This document shows positions 17,719 through 26,339 of a DNA stretch of 64,000 nt, in pieces. The stretch is from Desulfobulbus oralis. GTDB taxonomy: Bacteria; Desulfobacterota; Desulfobulbia; Desulfobulbales; Desulfobulbaceae. How positions within the stretch are numbered: the first letter of the stretch is position 1; each line of letters starts with the position of its first letter. The notes under the pieces are model-generated. The model saw only the letters and a list, made by a program, of their open reading frames with translations, was not told the origin of the DNA and did no database searches. The stretch covers positions 2,710,418 through 2,774,417 of the forward strand of contig NZ_CP021255.1 in the NCBI RefSeq assembly GCF_002952055.1, written 5' to 3'. Position numbers and translations under genes: made by a program.

Positions 17719-18392
17719 GGGGCCGGGTCCTGCGCTCCGGCCTCGGCAAAGCCCTTCAGTCGCAGGCGGCAGGCGTCGCAATGCCCGCAGGCCCGCCCGT
17801 CCACCGGGTCGTAGCAGCTATGCGTCATACTGTAATCCACACCCAGCGCCAGACCCCGCACAATAATTTCCTTCTTGCTCAAATACTGCAGCGGGGCGTG
17901 AAAACGAAACGCCCTGCCCTGCACGCCCGCCCTGGTGCCAAGGCTCGCCATGCGGGCGAAAGCCTCTAAAAATTCCGGCCGGCAATCCGGATAGCCGCTG
18001 TAATCCATGGCGTTGATGCCCAGGAAGATGTCGTCTGCCCCGAGCACCTCGGCCCAGGCAAGCGCATGCGCCAGAAAGATGATGTTCCGGCCCGGCACGT
18101 AGGTGGCCGGAATGTCCTGCCCCACGGTATTCATGGGCCGGTCTTTGGGCACGGCCGCGCCGGTGGTGAGCGCGGAACCGCCGATGATATCCAGGTCCAC
18201 CCGCAAAATCAGATGACTGGCCCCGAAATGGCGGGCTATGTGCTGCGCTTTTTCCAGCTCCAGCTCCTGGCGCTGGCCATAACGAAAACTCAGGCAGTGA
18301 CAGGCAAAGCCCCTGTCCTTGGCCATGGCCAACACGGTTGTGGAATCCAAACCGCCGCTCAACAGAATGACCGCCTTTTTTTCGTCCTGCAT
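17706..18392 (-). CDS. queC: 7-cyano-7-deazaguanine synthase QueC
   Basis: It makes preQ0 from 7-carboxy-7-deazaguanine with ATP and ammonia, for queuosine tRNA modification. The ATP-pyrophosphatase PP-loop is [10 protein letters not shown] (residues 10-19). A C-terminal zinc-binding Cys set is seen in [18 protein letters not shown]. At 228 aa it has normal length. The gene starts 6 bases after the sfsA stop, forming an sfsA-queC unit. Other queuosine genes are not in the window. Confidence 0.96.
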   Translation of the reverse strand: MQDEKKAVILLSGGLDSTTVLAMAKDRGFACHCLSFRYGQRQELELEKAQHIARHFGASHLILRVDLDIIGGSALTTGAAVPKDRPMNTVGQDIPATYVPGRNIIFLAHALAWAEVLGADDIFLGINAMDYSGYPDCRPEFLEAFARMASLGTRAGVQGRAFRFHAPLQYLSKKEIIVRGLALGVDYSMTHSCYDPVDGRACGHCDACRLRLKGFAEAGAQDPAPYAS

Positions 18393-18398
18393 CCTGGC

Positions 18399-19103
18399 TC
18401 AACCGATATTCAGATGAAAGGGAATCTGCCGTGTCATGCCCACGGCTTCCGGCCGCACTTCGGCCTGCCAGGCCAGAAAGCGCACGCCTGCAGCCATGGC
18501 CTGCTCCACGGCCTGCGCGTAGCCGGGATCAATCCGGCGTGCCACCGAGCAGAGCTGCACGTCTGTCCGCGGCACGCAGAAGAGCACTGCCGCCTGCTCG
18601 CCGCCTGCCGCCAGGGCCGCCAGCTCCCGCATGTGTTTCGCGCCCCGCGCGGTCACCGCATCCGGAAACAGGCCGATGCCGTCCTCCGCCAGCGAACACT
18701 GCTTGACCTCCAGATACACCCGGCCTGTGCCGGTGTGCAAAAGAAAATCCAGCCGGACATGGCGGCCCAAAGTCACCTCCCGCCGGATACTGCTGATCCG
18801 GCCAAAGGCGTCTATGAGACCCCGCTCCAGACCTTCATGCACGACTTGATTCGTGCGGCCGGTGTGCACGCCGATCCAGCAGACCGGGCCACGCACCATT
18901 TCGAGCGTCCACGCATATTTCCTGGCCGGGTTGTCCGCACAGGAAATGATGACCCGGCTGCCCGGCTCCGAACAACCCAGCATGGCTCCTGAATTGGGAC
19001 AGTGCACGGTCAGTTCAGCGCCATCGTCCAGACGCACCTCGGCCAGAAAGCGCTTGTACCGTCTGAGCAGTGTGCCTGCCAGCCGTTTTTCAGGCAGCAG
19101 CAT
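18399..19103 (-). CDS. sfsA: SfsA family DNA/RNA nuclease
   Basis: A 234-aa protein matching the length of E. coli SfsA (sugar fermentation stimulation protein), now viewed as a nuclease-fold family. Family hallmarks are the N-terminal OB-like region (RRYKRFLAEVRLDDG, VHCPNSGAMLGC) and a catalytic-core-like stretch (RLDFLLHTGTGRVYLEVKQCSL), with FPDAVTARGAKHMREL following. The ATG at 19103 gives the canonical N-terminus, and a longer in-frame extension is rejected. Biological role is poorly defined in the family. Confidence 0.93.
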   Translation of the reverse strand: MLLPEKRLAGTLLRRYKRFLAEVRLDDGAELTVHCPNSGAMLGCSEPGSRVIISCADNPARKYAWTLEMVRGPVCWIGVHTGRTNQVVHEGLERGLIDAFGRISSIRREVTLGRHVRLDFLLHTGTGRVYLEVKQCSLAEDGIGLFPDAVTARGAKHMRELAALAAGGEQAAVLFCVPRTDVQLCSVARRIDPGYAQAVEQAMAAGVRFLAWQAEVRPEAVGMTRQIPFHLNIG

Positions 19104-19265
19104 GACACGACTCGCAAAAGAAGCGGGGGACCTGTTTCTGCACGGTGGTTTTTTCCACAAAATCATGTAAAATGCACAGGGAAGCAGGCCAGCGCAGCCA
19201 TAAGGCGATGCTGACCAGACCGACATCAACGCTTATCATAGCCAGACAGCAGGGGGATTTCCACC

Positions 19266-20483
19266 ATGAAACTCGGACTGAACGGGCTTGGAAGAATCGG
19301 CAAACTTTCTCTGTGGAACCACGTCACAAAAAAATATTTCCCGGAACTGGTCGTCAATCTGGGCCGGGACGTGGGCTGCGGCCTGCAGGATCTCGCGGCT
19401 GCGATCGAAAAGGATTCCACCTATGGCCGCCTCAGCACCTATGTCAACGGCTACAGGGGCGGCCGGGTGATTGAAAACCTGGACGAGGCGGCCGGCACCA
19501 TGACCATCAACGGCACCCCGGTCACCTTTCTGCGTCAGGCGAGAAATCCGAAAGACATTGACTGGAAGAGCCACCAGGTCCGTCTTGTGGTGGACACCAC
19601 CGGCCAGTTCAGGGATCCGACCGCCGACCCGGACGAGGGCAGGGGTTCCTGCCGCGGCCATCTTCTGGCCGGGGCGGAAAAGGTCATCGTGTCCGCTCCG
19701 TTCAAAATCAAGGCCAAAGGCCTGGCCATGCCCGAAGACGCCATCACCACCGTCATGGGCATCAATGACGACGACTTCGACCCCGCGTGCCACACCATCA
19801 TTTCGGCAGCCTCCTGCACCACCACCTGCCTGTCCTACATGATCAAGCCCCTGCTCGATCATTTCGGGGCCAAGCGACTGCTCTCCGCCTCCATGGTCAC
19901 GGTTCACGCCTCGACCGGCACCCAGGAGGTACTGGATCGCCTCCCTGCCGCCGGGGCGAGCGATCTGCGCAAAAACCGCTCGATCCTCAACAACATCATC
20001 CTGACCACAACCGGCGCGGCCAAAGCACTCTCACTCGTTATCCCTGAGATGCAATCCATTGGTTTCATTGCTGAATCGGTGCGCATCCCCACCACAGCCG
20101 GCTCGCTGATCGTCCTGGTGCTCAATTTGCAGGACGAGCTGGACAACCCGGTCAAACGCAATCTCATCAACGAGATTTACGAAGAATACGCCAAGACCAG
20201 CCCCTACCTCGTCTTTTCAGCGGAGCAGAACGTGTCCTCCGACATCATGGGCATGCCCAAGGCGGCGGTGGTCATCGAATCCACAGAAATTCATACCCGC
20301 ACCGCCACGGTACGGGTCAATCTGGATCAGTTGAAAAACGTAAAAATCGAGGGCGCCAGCTCCTCCATTCTGGAGGTGCCCTTCACCCAGGCGGTCATCT
20401 ACGGCTGGTACGACAATGAACTGGGCAGCTACACCAACATGCTGGGCGAGCTGAGCAAAACCGTTGCCGACCAGATGCTGTGA
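19266..20483 (+). CDS. gap: Glyceraldehyde-3-phosphate dehydrogenase, long divergent type
   Basis: It oxidises glyceraldehyde-3-phosphate to 1,3-bisphosphoglycerate. At 405 aa it is about 70 residues longer than the classical enzyme. The NAD-binding start is LGLNGLGRIGK, and the catalytic Cys184 lies in SAASCTTTC (normally SNASCTTNC). The phosphate-binding TVHASTG and TTGAAKAL and the end YGWYDNELGSYTNM are recognisable. The classical RGA motif before the TGAAKA block is replaced (NRSILNNIILTTTGAAKAL). Extra sequence lies before the catalytic Cys and in the C-terminal half. The following rimI, pgk and tpiA support a glycolytic or gluconeogenic role. Confidence 0.93.
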   Translation: MKLGLNGLGRIGKLSLWNHVTKKYFPELVVNLGRDVGCGLQDLAAAIEKDSTYGRLSTYVNGYRGGRVIENLDEAAGTMTINGTPVTFLRQARNPKDIDWKSHQVRLVVDTTGQFRDPTADPDEGRGSCRGHLLAGAEKVIVSAPFKIKAKGLAMPEDAITTVMGINDDDFDPACHTIISAASCTTTCLSYMIKPLLDHFGAKRLLSASMVTVHASTGTQEVLDRLPAAGASDLRKNRSILNNIILTTTGAAKALSLVIPEMQSIGFIAESVRIPTTAGSLIVLVLNLQDELDNPVKRNLINEIYEEYAKTSPYLVFSAEQNVSSDIMGMPKAAVVIESTEIHTRTATVRVNLDQLKNVKIEGASSSILEVPFTQAVIYGWYDNELGSYTNMLGELSKTVADQML

Positions 20484-20932
20484 TCGTCCGCCGCCTGCGC
20501 CCCCAAGACGTCCCTGCAGTGCAGGCCCTTGAAGAGGCGGGGATGCAGCATCCCTGGACGGCCGGGCAGGTGGCAGGCGAGCTGGAATCGGCCGCAGGGC
20601 TGGGCTTTGGCGCGGAAGACCGTGGGCAGCTCCGGGCCTTTGCCTTCTTCCGCTGTTATCCGCCAGAATGCGAGCTGCTGCGTATCGTGGTGCATCCGGA
20701 TGCACGGCGGCAGGGTCTGGCAGAGCGGCTTTTGAGCCTGGCGCTCACCGAATGCGCGGCGCTGGGCGCCCTCGTCTGTTTCCTCGAAGTGCGGGCCTCC
20801 AATGGGGCGGCACTCGCCTTGTACGAACGGCAGGGTTTCCGGATCGATGGCAGGCGCAGGCGCTATTACGACAGTCCAGAGGAAGACGCACTGCTTTTGC
20901 ACAAGCATCTCGAACACAGGAGAAAACAATGA
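20480..20932 (+). CDS. rimI: Ribosomal-protein-alanine N-acetyltransferase RimI
   Basis: A GNAT-fold acetyltransferase (150 aa) that acetylates the N-terminus of ribosomal protein S18. The acetyl-CoA site is seen in LLRIVVHPDARRQGLAERLL (R/QxxGxG/A-type). The RimI-like SNGAALALYERQGFRIDGRR segment follows. It starts with GTG overlapping the gap stop (GTGA) and ends overlapping the pgk ATG (ATGA). The specific substrate is inferred from family similarity. Confidence 0.88.
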   Translation: MIVRRLRPQDVPAVQALEEAGMQHPWTAGQVAGELESAAGLGFGAEDRGQLRAFAFFRCYPPECELLRIVVHPDARRQGLAERLLSLALTECAALGALVCFLEVRASNGAALALYERQGFRIDGRRRRYYDSPEEDALLLHKHLEHRRKQ

Positions 20933-22104
20933 CAAATCTGCGTGACCTGAACCTGCAGGGCAAGCGGACGCTTGTCCGGGTCGACTTCAATGTGCCCATG
21001 AACGACAGGGGCGACATCACGGATGATCTGCGAATCCGCATGGCTCTGCCCACGCTGGAATACCTCATTGGCCAAAACGCCAAGATCATCCTCTGCTCCC
21101 ATATGGGCCGCCCCAAAGGCAAGCGGGCCATGGAGTTTTCGCTCGCGCCGGTTGCCGTCCATCTGTCGCAGCTCCTGCACAAAGCGGTTCCACTCGCCCC
21201 TGACTGCATTGGACCAGAGGTGGAAAAAATGGTCGTGCAGGTGCAGAATGGCGAGCTGCTCCTGCTGGAAAATCTGCGTTTTCACGCGGAAGAGGAAAAA
21301 AACGATCCGGAATTTTCCAGACAACTGGCAGCCCTTGCCGAGGTCTATGTCAACGACGCCTTTGCCGTGTCGCACCGCGCCCACGCCTCGGTGGTGGGGG
21401 TGACCCCGCATTTTGCCGCCAGGGCGCCGGGCCTCCTGCTGCAAAAGGAAATCGACTATTTTCACCGAGCCATCGACAATCCGGCACGGCCGCTGGTGGC
21501 TCTGATCGGCGGCGCCAAGGTTTCCGGCAAACTCCAGGCGCTGGAAAACATGCTCGCCAGGGTGGATCGTCTGATTCTGGGCGGCGCCATGGCCAATACC
21601 TTTCTGAAGAGCCAGGGCTTCGATGTCGGCGCCTCCAAGGTGGAAGACGATCTGCTGGACAGCGCACGAAACCTGCTCAGACGGGCCGCTGAGCGCAAGG
21701 TCAAAGTCTACCTGCCGGTAGACGTCATTGCGGCTGACAGCTTTGCCCCTGATGCGGTCAGCATGGCGGTGACCATTCAGGACATTCCCAAGGGCTGGCT
21801 GGCCCTGGACATCGGCCCGGCCTCGGTGCAGTGTTTCCGGGAGGCGCTGGCCGATGCCAAAACCATTGTCTGGAACGGCCCGATGGGGGCCTTTGAAATG
21901 GATGCCTTTTCCCGGGGCACCATGGCCATGGCCCATGAGGTGGCCGCTGCCCATGCGCTCAGCGTGACCGGCGGCGGCGATTCCAACGCGGCCATCGAAA
22001 AATCGGGAGAAGCTGACAATATTTCCTACATGTCCACCGGCGGTGGTGCCTTTCTCGAGCTGATGGAAGGCAAGGAACTGCCCGGCATCAAGGCATTGCA
22101 ATAA
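20929..22104 (+). CDS. pgk: Phosphoglycerate kinase
   Basis: It transfers phosphate between 1,3-bisphosphoglycerate and ADP in glycolysis. The 391-aa protein shows the PGK N-terminal signature RVDFNVPM, then HMGRPKG, the ATP-site GGAKVSGKLQ and the C-terminal TGGGDSNAAIEK. The ATG at 20929 has AGGAG at good spacing and gives the canonical start TNLRDLNLQGKR. It directly follows gap and rimI, with tpiA 21 bases downstream. Confidence 0.98.
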   Translation: MTNLRDLNLQGKRTLVRVDFNVPMNDRGDITDDLRIRMALPTLEYLIGQNAKIILCSHMGRPKGKRAMEFSLAPVAVHLSQLLHKAVPLAPDCIGPEVEKMVVQVQNGELLLLENLRFHAEEEKNDPEFSRQLAALAEVYVNDAFAVSHRAHASVVGVTPHFAARAPGLLLQKEIDYFHRAIDNPARPLVALIGGAKVSGKLQALENMLARVDRLILGGAMANTFLKSQGFDVGASKVEDDLLDSARNLLRRAAERKVKVYLPVDVIAADSFAPDAVSMAVTIQDIPKGWLALDIGPASVQCFREALADAKTIVWNGPMGAFEMDAFSRGTMAMAHEVAAAHALSVTGGGDSNAAIEKSGEADNISYMSTGGGAFLELMEGKELPGIKALQ

Positions 22105-22125
22105 GCGCAGCACCTGGAGGAAGGT

Positions 22126-22878
22126 ATGAAAAGACGTCCCCTGCTGGCCGGCAACTGGAAAATGCATCTGAACATCGCCGATGCTGTGGAGCTGGCCAAA
22201 AATGTCGCTGCGGCGGCAGAGCAATCGGACCGAGATGTCATGATTGCCCCGGCTTTCACGGCCTTGAGCGCCGTGGCAAAAGCGCTGAAGGGCAGCAGGC
22301 TTTTCCTGGGCGCGCAGAATGTCGCCTGGGAAGCCCAAGGCGCATTCACGGGCGAAATCGCGCCGCCCATGCTGACCGACATCGGCGTACGCATGGTCAT
22401 TATCGGCCACTCCGAGCGGCGGCACATTTTTCTGGAAGACGATGCCATGATCAACCGCCGTCTGCGCGCAGCCCTGAACTATGACCTGACGCCGGTGCTC
22501 TGCCTGGGCGAAACCCTGGCCGAACGCGAGGCCGGCAGCACCTTCCAGGTCCTGGAAATGCAGTTGCGGGGCGGCCTGCAGGAGGTGAGCGCCGCCCAGG
22601 CCGCGCAGGTGGTTCTGGCCTACGAACCGGTCTGGGCCATCGGTACCGGCAGGACAGCGAGCACGGACCAGGCCCAGGAGGCCCATGCCTTTCTGCGCCG
22701 GCTGTTAGCAAAGATCTACAACAAAAATCTTGCCGAAACAGTCCGTGTCCTGTATGGTGGCTCGGTTAAGCCTGACAATATCAGCGCTCTGATGGCCCAG
22801 GCTGACATAGACGGCGCTCTGGTTGGCGGAGCTGCCCTGAAAATTGATGCATTCGAGCGGATTATTCGCTTTCAATGA
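22126..22878 (+). CDS. tpiA: Triosephosphate isomerase
   Basis: A cytoplasmic 250-aa TIM barrel that interconverts dihydroxyacetone phosphate and glyceraldehyde-3-phosphate. The catalytic Lys is in AGNWKMHLN, the His in IIGHSERR and the Glu in AYEPVWAIGTG, with the phosphate loop YGGSVKPDN. GGAGGAAGG precedes the ATG. Its stop overlaps the secG start by ATGA, so the two are translationally coupled. Confidence 0.98.
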   Translation: MKRRPLLAGNWKMHLNIADAVELAKNVAAAAEQSDRDVMIAPAFTALSAVAKALKGSRLFLGAQNVAWEAQGAFTGEIAPPMLTDIGVRMVIIGHSERRHIFLEDDAMINRRLRAALNYDLTPVLCLGETLAEREAGSTFQVLEMQLRGGLQEVSAAQAAQVVLAYEPVWAIGTGRTASTDQAQEAHAFLRRLLAKIYNKNLAETVRVLYGGSVKPDNISALMAQADIDGALVGGAALKIDAFERIIRFQ

Positions 22879-23540
22879 CCACCTTACTGATCGTCGTTCA
22901 CGTCATCGTCTGCTTCTTTCTCATCGCCATCGTGCTGTTGCAGCACGGGAAGGGCGCGGATATAGGTGCAACCTTTGGGGGATCCAGCCAGTCCCTGTTC
23001 GGCACCGAAGGACCCGTGCCGCTGCTGCACAAAATTACAACCGGCGCAGCCATCATTTTTATGCTCACGTCGGTCACGTTGGCCTATTACTCCGCCAATA
23101 AATCGACCGGTTCGGTCATGAGCAAGGTTCCCATGCAGGAACAGACGGTGCCCGCAAGCCAGGAAGCGACTCCGGCTGCCCCGGACGCCGCGCAGCCGGC
23201 TGCTCCGGTTTCAGCGCCTGCAACCGCATCTAAAAAGGCAGCGGAAGAGGCAAGAACTCAAGCAACTGAAGAAGCAGCCCCTGCAAAAGCGCAACAGTCC
23301 GCATCAGCAGGCAGCGACGAAAAGGCCCAATCTGCAGTTCCCGCGAGTCAGCAAACAGCCCCAGCGGCCAGCCCCGCTCCGCTTGAGCCTGCAAAGAAGG
23401 CCTCTGCAAAAAAACAGGCAGAAACAGCGGCTGCTGCCGAAAAACCTGCGAAGGAAACATCCAAACCGGTTAAAAAAGTGGCTCCTGCTCCCCGGCAGAA
23501 AGTAGAAATACCGAAAGGGGCGGATAAGCAGAAGCAGTAA
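22875..23540 (+). CDS. secG: Preprotein translocase subunit SecG with long Ala/Lys-rich tail
   Basis: SecG is the small two-helix subunit of the SecYEG channel. Residues 3-22 and about 52-71 form the two transmembrane helices, separated by the conserved loop GKGADIGATFGGSSQSLFG. A normal SecG is about 75-110 aa, while this one is 221 aa. Residues 90-221 are a low-complexity Ala/Pro/Lys/Glu tail, probably disordered and cytoplasmic or periplasmic. The gene overlaps tpiA by 4 bases and is followed 12 bases later by tRNA-Leu. Confidence 0.93.
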   Translation: MTTLLIVVHVIVCFFLIAIVLLQHGKGADIGATFGGSSQSLFGTEGPVPLLHKITTGAAIIFMLTSVTLAYYSANKSTGSVMSKVPMQEQTVPASQEATPAAPDAAQPAAPVSAPATASKKAAEEARTQATEEAAPAKAQQSASAGSDEKAQSAVPASQQTAPAASPAPLEPAKKASAKKQAETAAAAEKPAKETSKPVKKVAPAPRQKVEIPKGADKQKQ

Positions 23541-23552
23541 GACAAGAAAAGA

Positions 23553-23638
23553 GCCGAAGTGGTGGAACTGGTAGACACGCTATCTTGAGGGGGTAGTGGC
23601 CACAGGCTGTACGAGTTCGAGTCTCGTCTTCGGCACCA
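23553..23638 (+). tRNA. tRNA-Leu(GAG)
   Basis: A class II tRNA of 86 bases. The acceptor stem GCCGAAG pairs with CTTCGGC, followed by discriminator A and an encoded CCA. The anticodon stem CTATC/GGTAG encloses TTGAGGG, giving anticodon GAG, which reads CUC and CUU. A long variable arm and the T arm (ACGAG TTCGAGT CTCGT) are present. It lies 12 bases after secG and before a terminator, so it is likely co-transcribed with the glycolytic operon. Confidence 0.97.
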
Positions 23639-23673
23639 AATTCACATACAAGGAAGTAGCGAAAGTCTCTGCG

Positions 23674-23707
23674 CCCCGTGAAGCCATCAGGTTTTGCGGG
23701 GTTTTTC
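23674..23707 (+). terminator. Rho-independent terminator after tRNA-Leu
   Basis: A 12-bp stem (CCCCGTGAAGCC / GGTTTTGCGGGG, with three G-T pairs) closes an ATCA loop and is followed by TTTTTCTTT. It ends the gap-rimI-pgk-tpiA-secG-tRNA transcript. Confidence 0.9.
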
Positions 23708-24157
23708 TTTGTTCTCCCTGCCCGATAATGCCGAGGAGGACAGAGCAAAGCCCGGCACAAAGGAGCGGTGGACACGGCAAATGAGGCGTCAAGGCTACGC
23801 TCATGCCGCCCTGCCTTTTCCAGGCATGATCTGCCATGCGCTGAAAACGAAAGCCGCTCGCCAAGCTGTTGCCGCACATGCTCTGGCAAGACCGCTGGCT
23901 GGGGCCAAAAATCCGAGCATTGCCCGGCCGCTCAAACCATATCAGGAGCGCAGCAAGCTGCCAGCGGACGATGACTCTGGAGCAAGAGCGCCCCATTGGG
24001 GGCTTGATCGGTTACATTGACAACTCCGCAAGAATGCTGCCCATCTTCAATCCGGCAGGAACCGCATTTGCAGGAGAGGCCCTGCCGAGCCCCGCTTTAC
24101 ATCCCCCCTGCCCTGCTTATAGTTGGGCAAATTTCATTTTTCCCCTCTGGAGTTTGC
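23708..24157. other. Gene-free stretch before ccdA
   Basis: About 450 bases with no supported gene on either strand. Short open frames here have no recognisable motifs, and the longest (minus strand) runs through the tRNA complement. A CTGGAG Shine-Dalgarno for ccdA sits at the right edge. I see no repeat or clear riboswitch. Confidence 0.5.
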
Positions 24158-24871
24158 ATGGAGATCTTTTCCACCGAATTCGAGCAGGCGCTCGCCGCCT
24201 CGCCCCTCTTGGCCCTGGCCCTGGCCTACGCGGGCGGCTTGCTCGCCAGCCTGACCCCCTGCGTCTATCCAATGCTGCCGATTACGGCAGGCATCATCGG
24301 CCGCGCCAATGTGGGCGGTTCAAAACTTCGGGCTCTTGGCCTCTCCTGCATCCATGTCTTCGGCATGGCAAGCACCTATGCGGCTCTGGGCGTTTTTGCC
24401 GCTGCCAGTGGCCACATCTTTGGCAGCTTGGCCAGCAATCCCTGGACGCTGCTCATCGTGGGCAACATCTTCGCGCTCTTTGCCCTGTGGATGCTGGACG
24501 TGTTTCCAGTGCCCTCGCTACATCTACATGGCCCGGCCCTGTCCGGACTCACCAAAATGGGCGGTTATGCCGGCATTTTTGCCGCCGGCATCGCTGCCGC
24601 GCTCGTGGCCGGCCCCTGCACCACACCGGTTTTGGGGGCGCTTTTAACCTATACCGCAGTGGCCGGCAATGTGGCCTTTGGCGCGCTGCTGTTTTTCGTC
24701 TTTTCTCTGGGCCTGGGCACGCTGCTGCTGGCGGTCGGCGCCTTTTCCGGCTGTCTGGCCGCACTGCCGCGCTCCGGCCAATGGATGCTCTGGGTGAAAA
24801 AGGCCCTGGGAATGCTCATGCTGGCAGCCGCCGAATACTGCATCTTCAGGGCTGGTTCCTTCTTTTTATAA
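24158..24871 (+). CDS. ccdA: Cytochrome c biogenesis protein CcdA (DsbD transmembrane domain family)
   Basis: An inner-membrane protein of 237 aa with about six transmembrane helices that passes electrons from cytoplasmic thioredoxin to periplasmic thiol proteins. The two redox Cys are in LASLTPCVYPMLPITAG and VAGPCTTPVLG. The ATG at 24158 follows CTGGAG, and a 47-residue in-frame extension without signal character is rejected. The thioredoxin-like gene 22 bases downstream is its probable redox partner. Confidence 0.93.
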   Translation: MEIFSTEFEQALAASPLLALALAYAGGLLASLTPCVYPMLPITAGIIGRANVGGSKLRALGLSCIHVFGMASTYAALGVFAAASGHIFGSLASNPWTLLIVGNIFALFALWMLDVFPVPSLHLHGPALSGLTKMGGYAGIFAAGIAAALVAGPCTTPVLGALLTYTAVAGNVAFGALLFFVFSLGLGTLLLAVGAFSGCLAALPRSGQWMLWVKKALGMLMLAAAEYCIFRAGSFFL

Positions 24872-24893
24872 TGCCTCAAATTTGGTGAATTTC

Positions 24894-25475
24894 ATGCGCA
24901 AGCCACACTCTACCCCGTTTTTCCTGGCAATGACTCTGTGTGCCGCCCTTTCCCTGCTCATGACGGCCAATGCCGTTTTTGCGGATGACACGGCCAAAGC
25001 TCCTGCCGACGGCAATACCGCCGCCCCTGAGGAACAAGCGGCAGCGACAAAAGAAAAGGGCATTCAGCTCATTCCCTTCAAAGGCTACGATCTGGATGGC
25101 AAGCCGCTCAATCTGGGCGACCGTATCGGCAAAAAACCGGTGCTCCTGGTTTTCTGGGCCAGTTGGTGCCCGGGTTGCAAGGCAGAGGTGCCCAAAGTGA
25201 ACGAGCTGGCCAGGCAGTATGCCAGCCGGGGCATGGACTTCATCGGCATAAATATCGGCGAAAACGATACCTATAAGCGGGCCAAGCTCTGGGCCTCCAA
25301 ACACGGCGTGAGCTATCCCAACTATTTTGATGCCACCGGCATGGTTGGCCAAATGTACCGCCTGCAGGGCGTGCCCACGGTGGTGGTTGCCGACAGCAAG
25401 GGCTACATCCGCTTTTACGGTCACGATGTGCCGGAAATCAGCGAGGATATTTTCCAGAAGTTAACGGCCAACTAA
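24894..25475 (+). CDS. Periplasmic TlpA/ResA-type thioredoxin-like protein
   Basis: A 193-aa thioredoxin-fold protein with an N-terminal signal or anchor (residues 9-30). A disordered Ala/Glu linker precedes the redox centre FWASWCPGCKAEVPKVNE (CPGC), and the cis-Pro region is LQGVPTVVVADSKG. The family reduces apocytochrome c or acts as a general thiol-disulfide reductase. Pairing with ccdA supports reductive function. The ATG at 24894 has GGTG six bases upstream; a TTG at 24882 is the alternative. The last four bases overlap the convergent thioesterase gene. Confidence 0.9.
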   Translation: MRKPHSTPFFLAMTLCAALSLLMTANAVFADDTAKAPADGNTAAPEEQAAATKEKGIQLIPFKGYDLDGKPLNLGDRIGKKPVLLVFWASWCPGCKAEVPKVNELARQYASRGMDFIGINIGENDTYKRAKLWASKHGVSYPNYFDATGMVGQMYRLQGVPTVVVADSKGYIRFYGHDVPEISEDIFQKLTAN

Positions 25476-25921
25476 AGGCCGGGTTCGTCTTCCGGGGCCA
25501 CGATGGGGTAGTCGCCAAGCACTTCCTCAGGGATGCTGACCGGGCGGCCGCTGGCATCATCGCAGAGGATGAAGAGGGTCGAGGCCAAAGCCAGGACGGT
25601 ACTGTCCCTGGGCCTGAAGAAACGGAATTTGCGCAGAGATTTGATGCGCTTGAAATTTGCGACCCAGGTTTGCACCCAGATCAGCTCGCCTGCAAAGGTG
25701 GAGTGATGGTATTCGATGTTGTGGCTGCGGATGATCCAGTGCCGGCCAATGGCACGATAACGCGCGGCAGGCCAGCCGAGCGCGGCGGAATGCGCCTCTG
25801 CCGCGTTCTGCATCCATTGCACATAGTGCACGTTGTTGACATGCCCGTTGCCGTCAATGGTGCTTTCCGGCACCACGATTTCCAGCCGGAAGACGGCCTT
25901 GCCGGCGTCATCCGCGTTCAT
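25472..25921 (-). CDS. Acyl-CoA thioesterase, hot-dog fold (YbgC/4HBT family)
   Basis: A 149-aa cytoplasmic enzyme expected to hydrolyse acyl- or hydroxybenzoyl-CoA thioesters. The active-site helix motif DGNGHVNNVHYVQWMQNA carries the family's Asp/Gly/His/Asn/Tyr pattern. IEYHHSTFAGELIWVQTWV is the hot-dog core. The ATG at 25921 has AGGTG at good spacing. Substrate cannot be told from sequence. Confidence 0.88.
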   Translation of the reverse strand: MNADDAGKAVFRLEIVVPESTIDGNGHVNNVHYVQWMQNAAEAHSAALGWPAARYRAIGRHWIIRSHNIEYHHSTFAGELIWVQTWVANFKRIKSLRKFRFFRPRDSTVLALASTLFILCDDASGRPVSIPEEVLGDYPIVAPEDEPGL

Positions 25922-26160
25922 TGCCGCACCTGGCAAAAGCATTGTCTGAGCAGGAGGGTTCCCAGCAGGAGCGCCCGCCTGTCTGTTCCAGTTTTTTCAC
26001 TGCCTGTCCGAAAAACATCGCCTGCCTTGTTGAGTTTGGCCTGCATCGCGTCAAGGAAATTCCTCCGGCAGTGCCGTTCCGAAAGCGGCTGACAACAGCC
26101 GGTCTCAGCCTTTCCCGGCGGCCCACGTAAACAGCCAGTTATATCGATTGCCCGCAGCAT
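25918..26160 (-). CDS. Doubtful small ORF ending in the thioesterase start
   Basis: An 80-codon frame whose TGA overlaps the thioesterase ATG as ATGA, the junction seen in many real gene pairs in this window. Its product is basic with a helix-like middle (FLDAMQAKLNKAGDVF). No motif, signal or good Shine-Dalgarno is visible. The overlap may be chance. The rest of the 25922-26339 interval holds nothing else I can support. Confidence 0.2.
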   Translation of the reverse strand: MLRAIDITGCLRGPPGKAETGCCQPLSERHCRRNFLDAMQAKLNKAGDVFRTGSEKTGTDRRALLLGTLLLRQCFCQVRQ

Positions 26161-26339
26161 ACTGCGTTTCCGCCCTTTGTGAAAAGATAAAAAAGAAAGC
26201 TGCCAGGGTGGCGGCACCTGCCCCGGACTGCGAAACTTTGGCGGGACAATATCGGCATATGCTGTATGATGACACCCTGTTTTCAGGACGGAAATCCGGG
26301 GCGGTTCCCGGCCGCACCTTTGTTGAGGAAGATGGCATC

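Noticed and set aside
23580..23996. A 138-codon minus-strand frame ending over tRNA-Leu
   Set aside because: Its end (PKTRLELVQPVATTPSR) is the translated complement of the tRNA-Leu, a frequent false gene. No other support exists.
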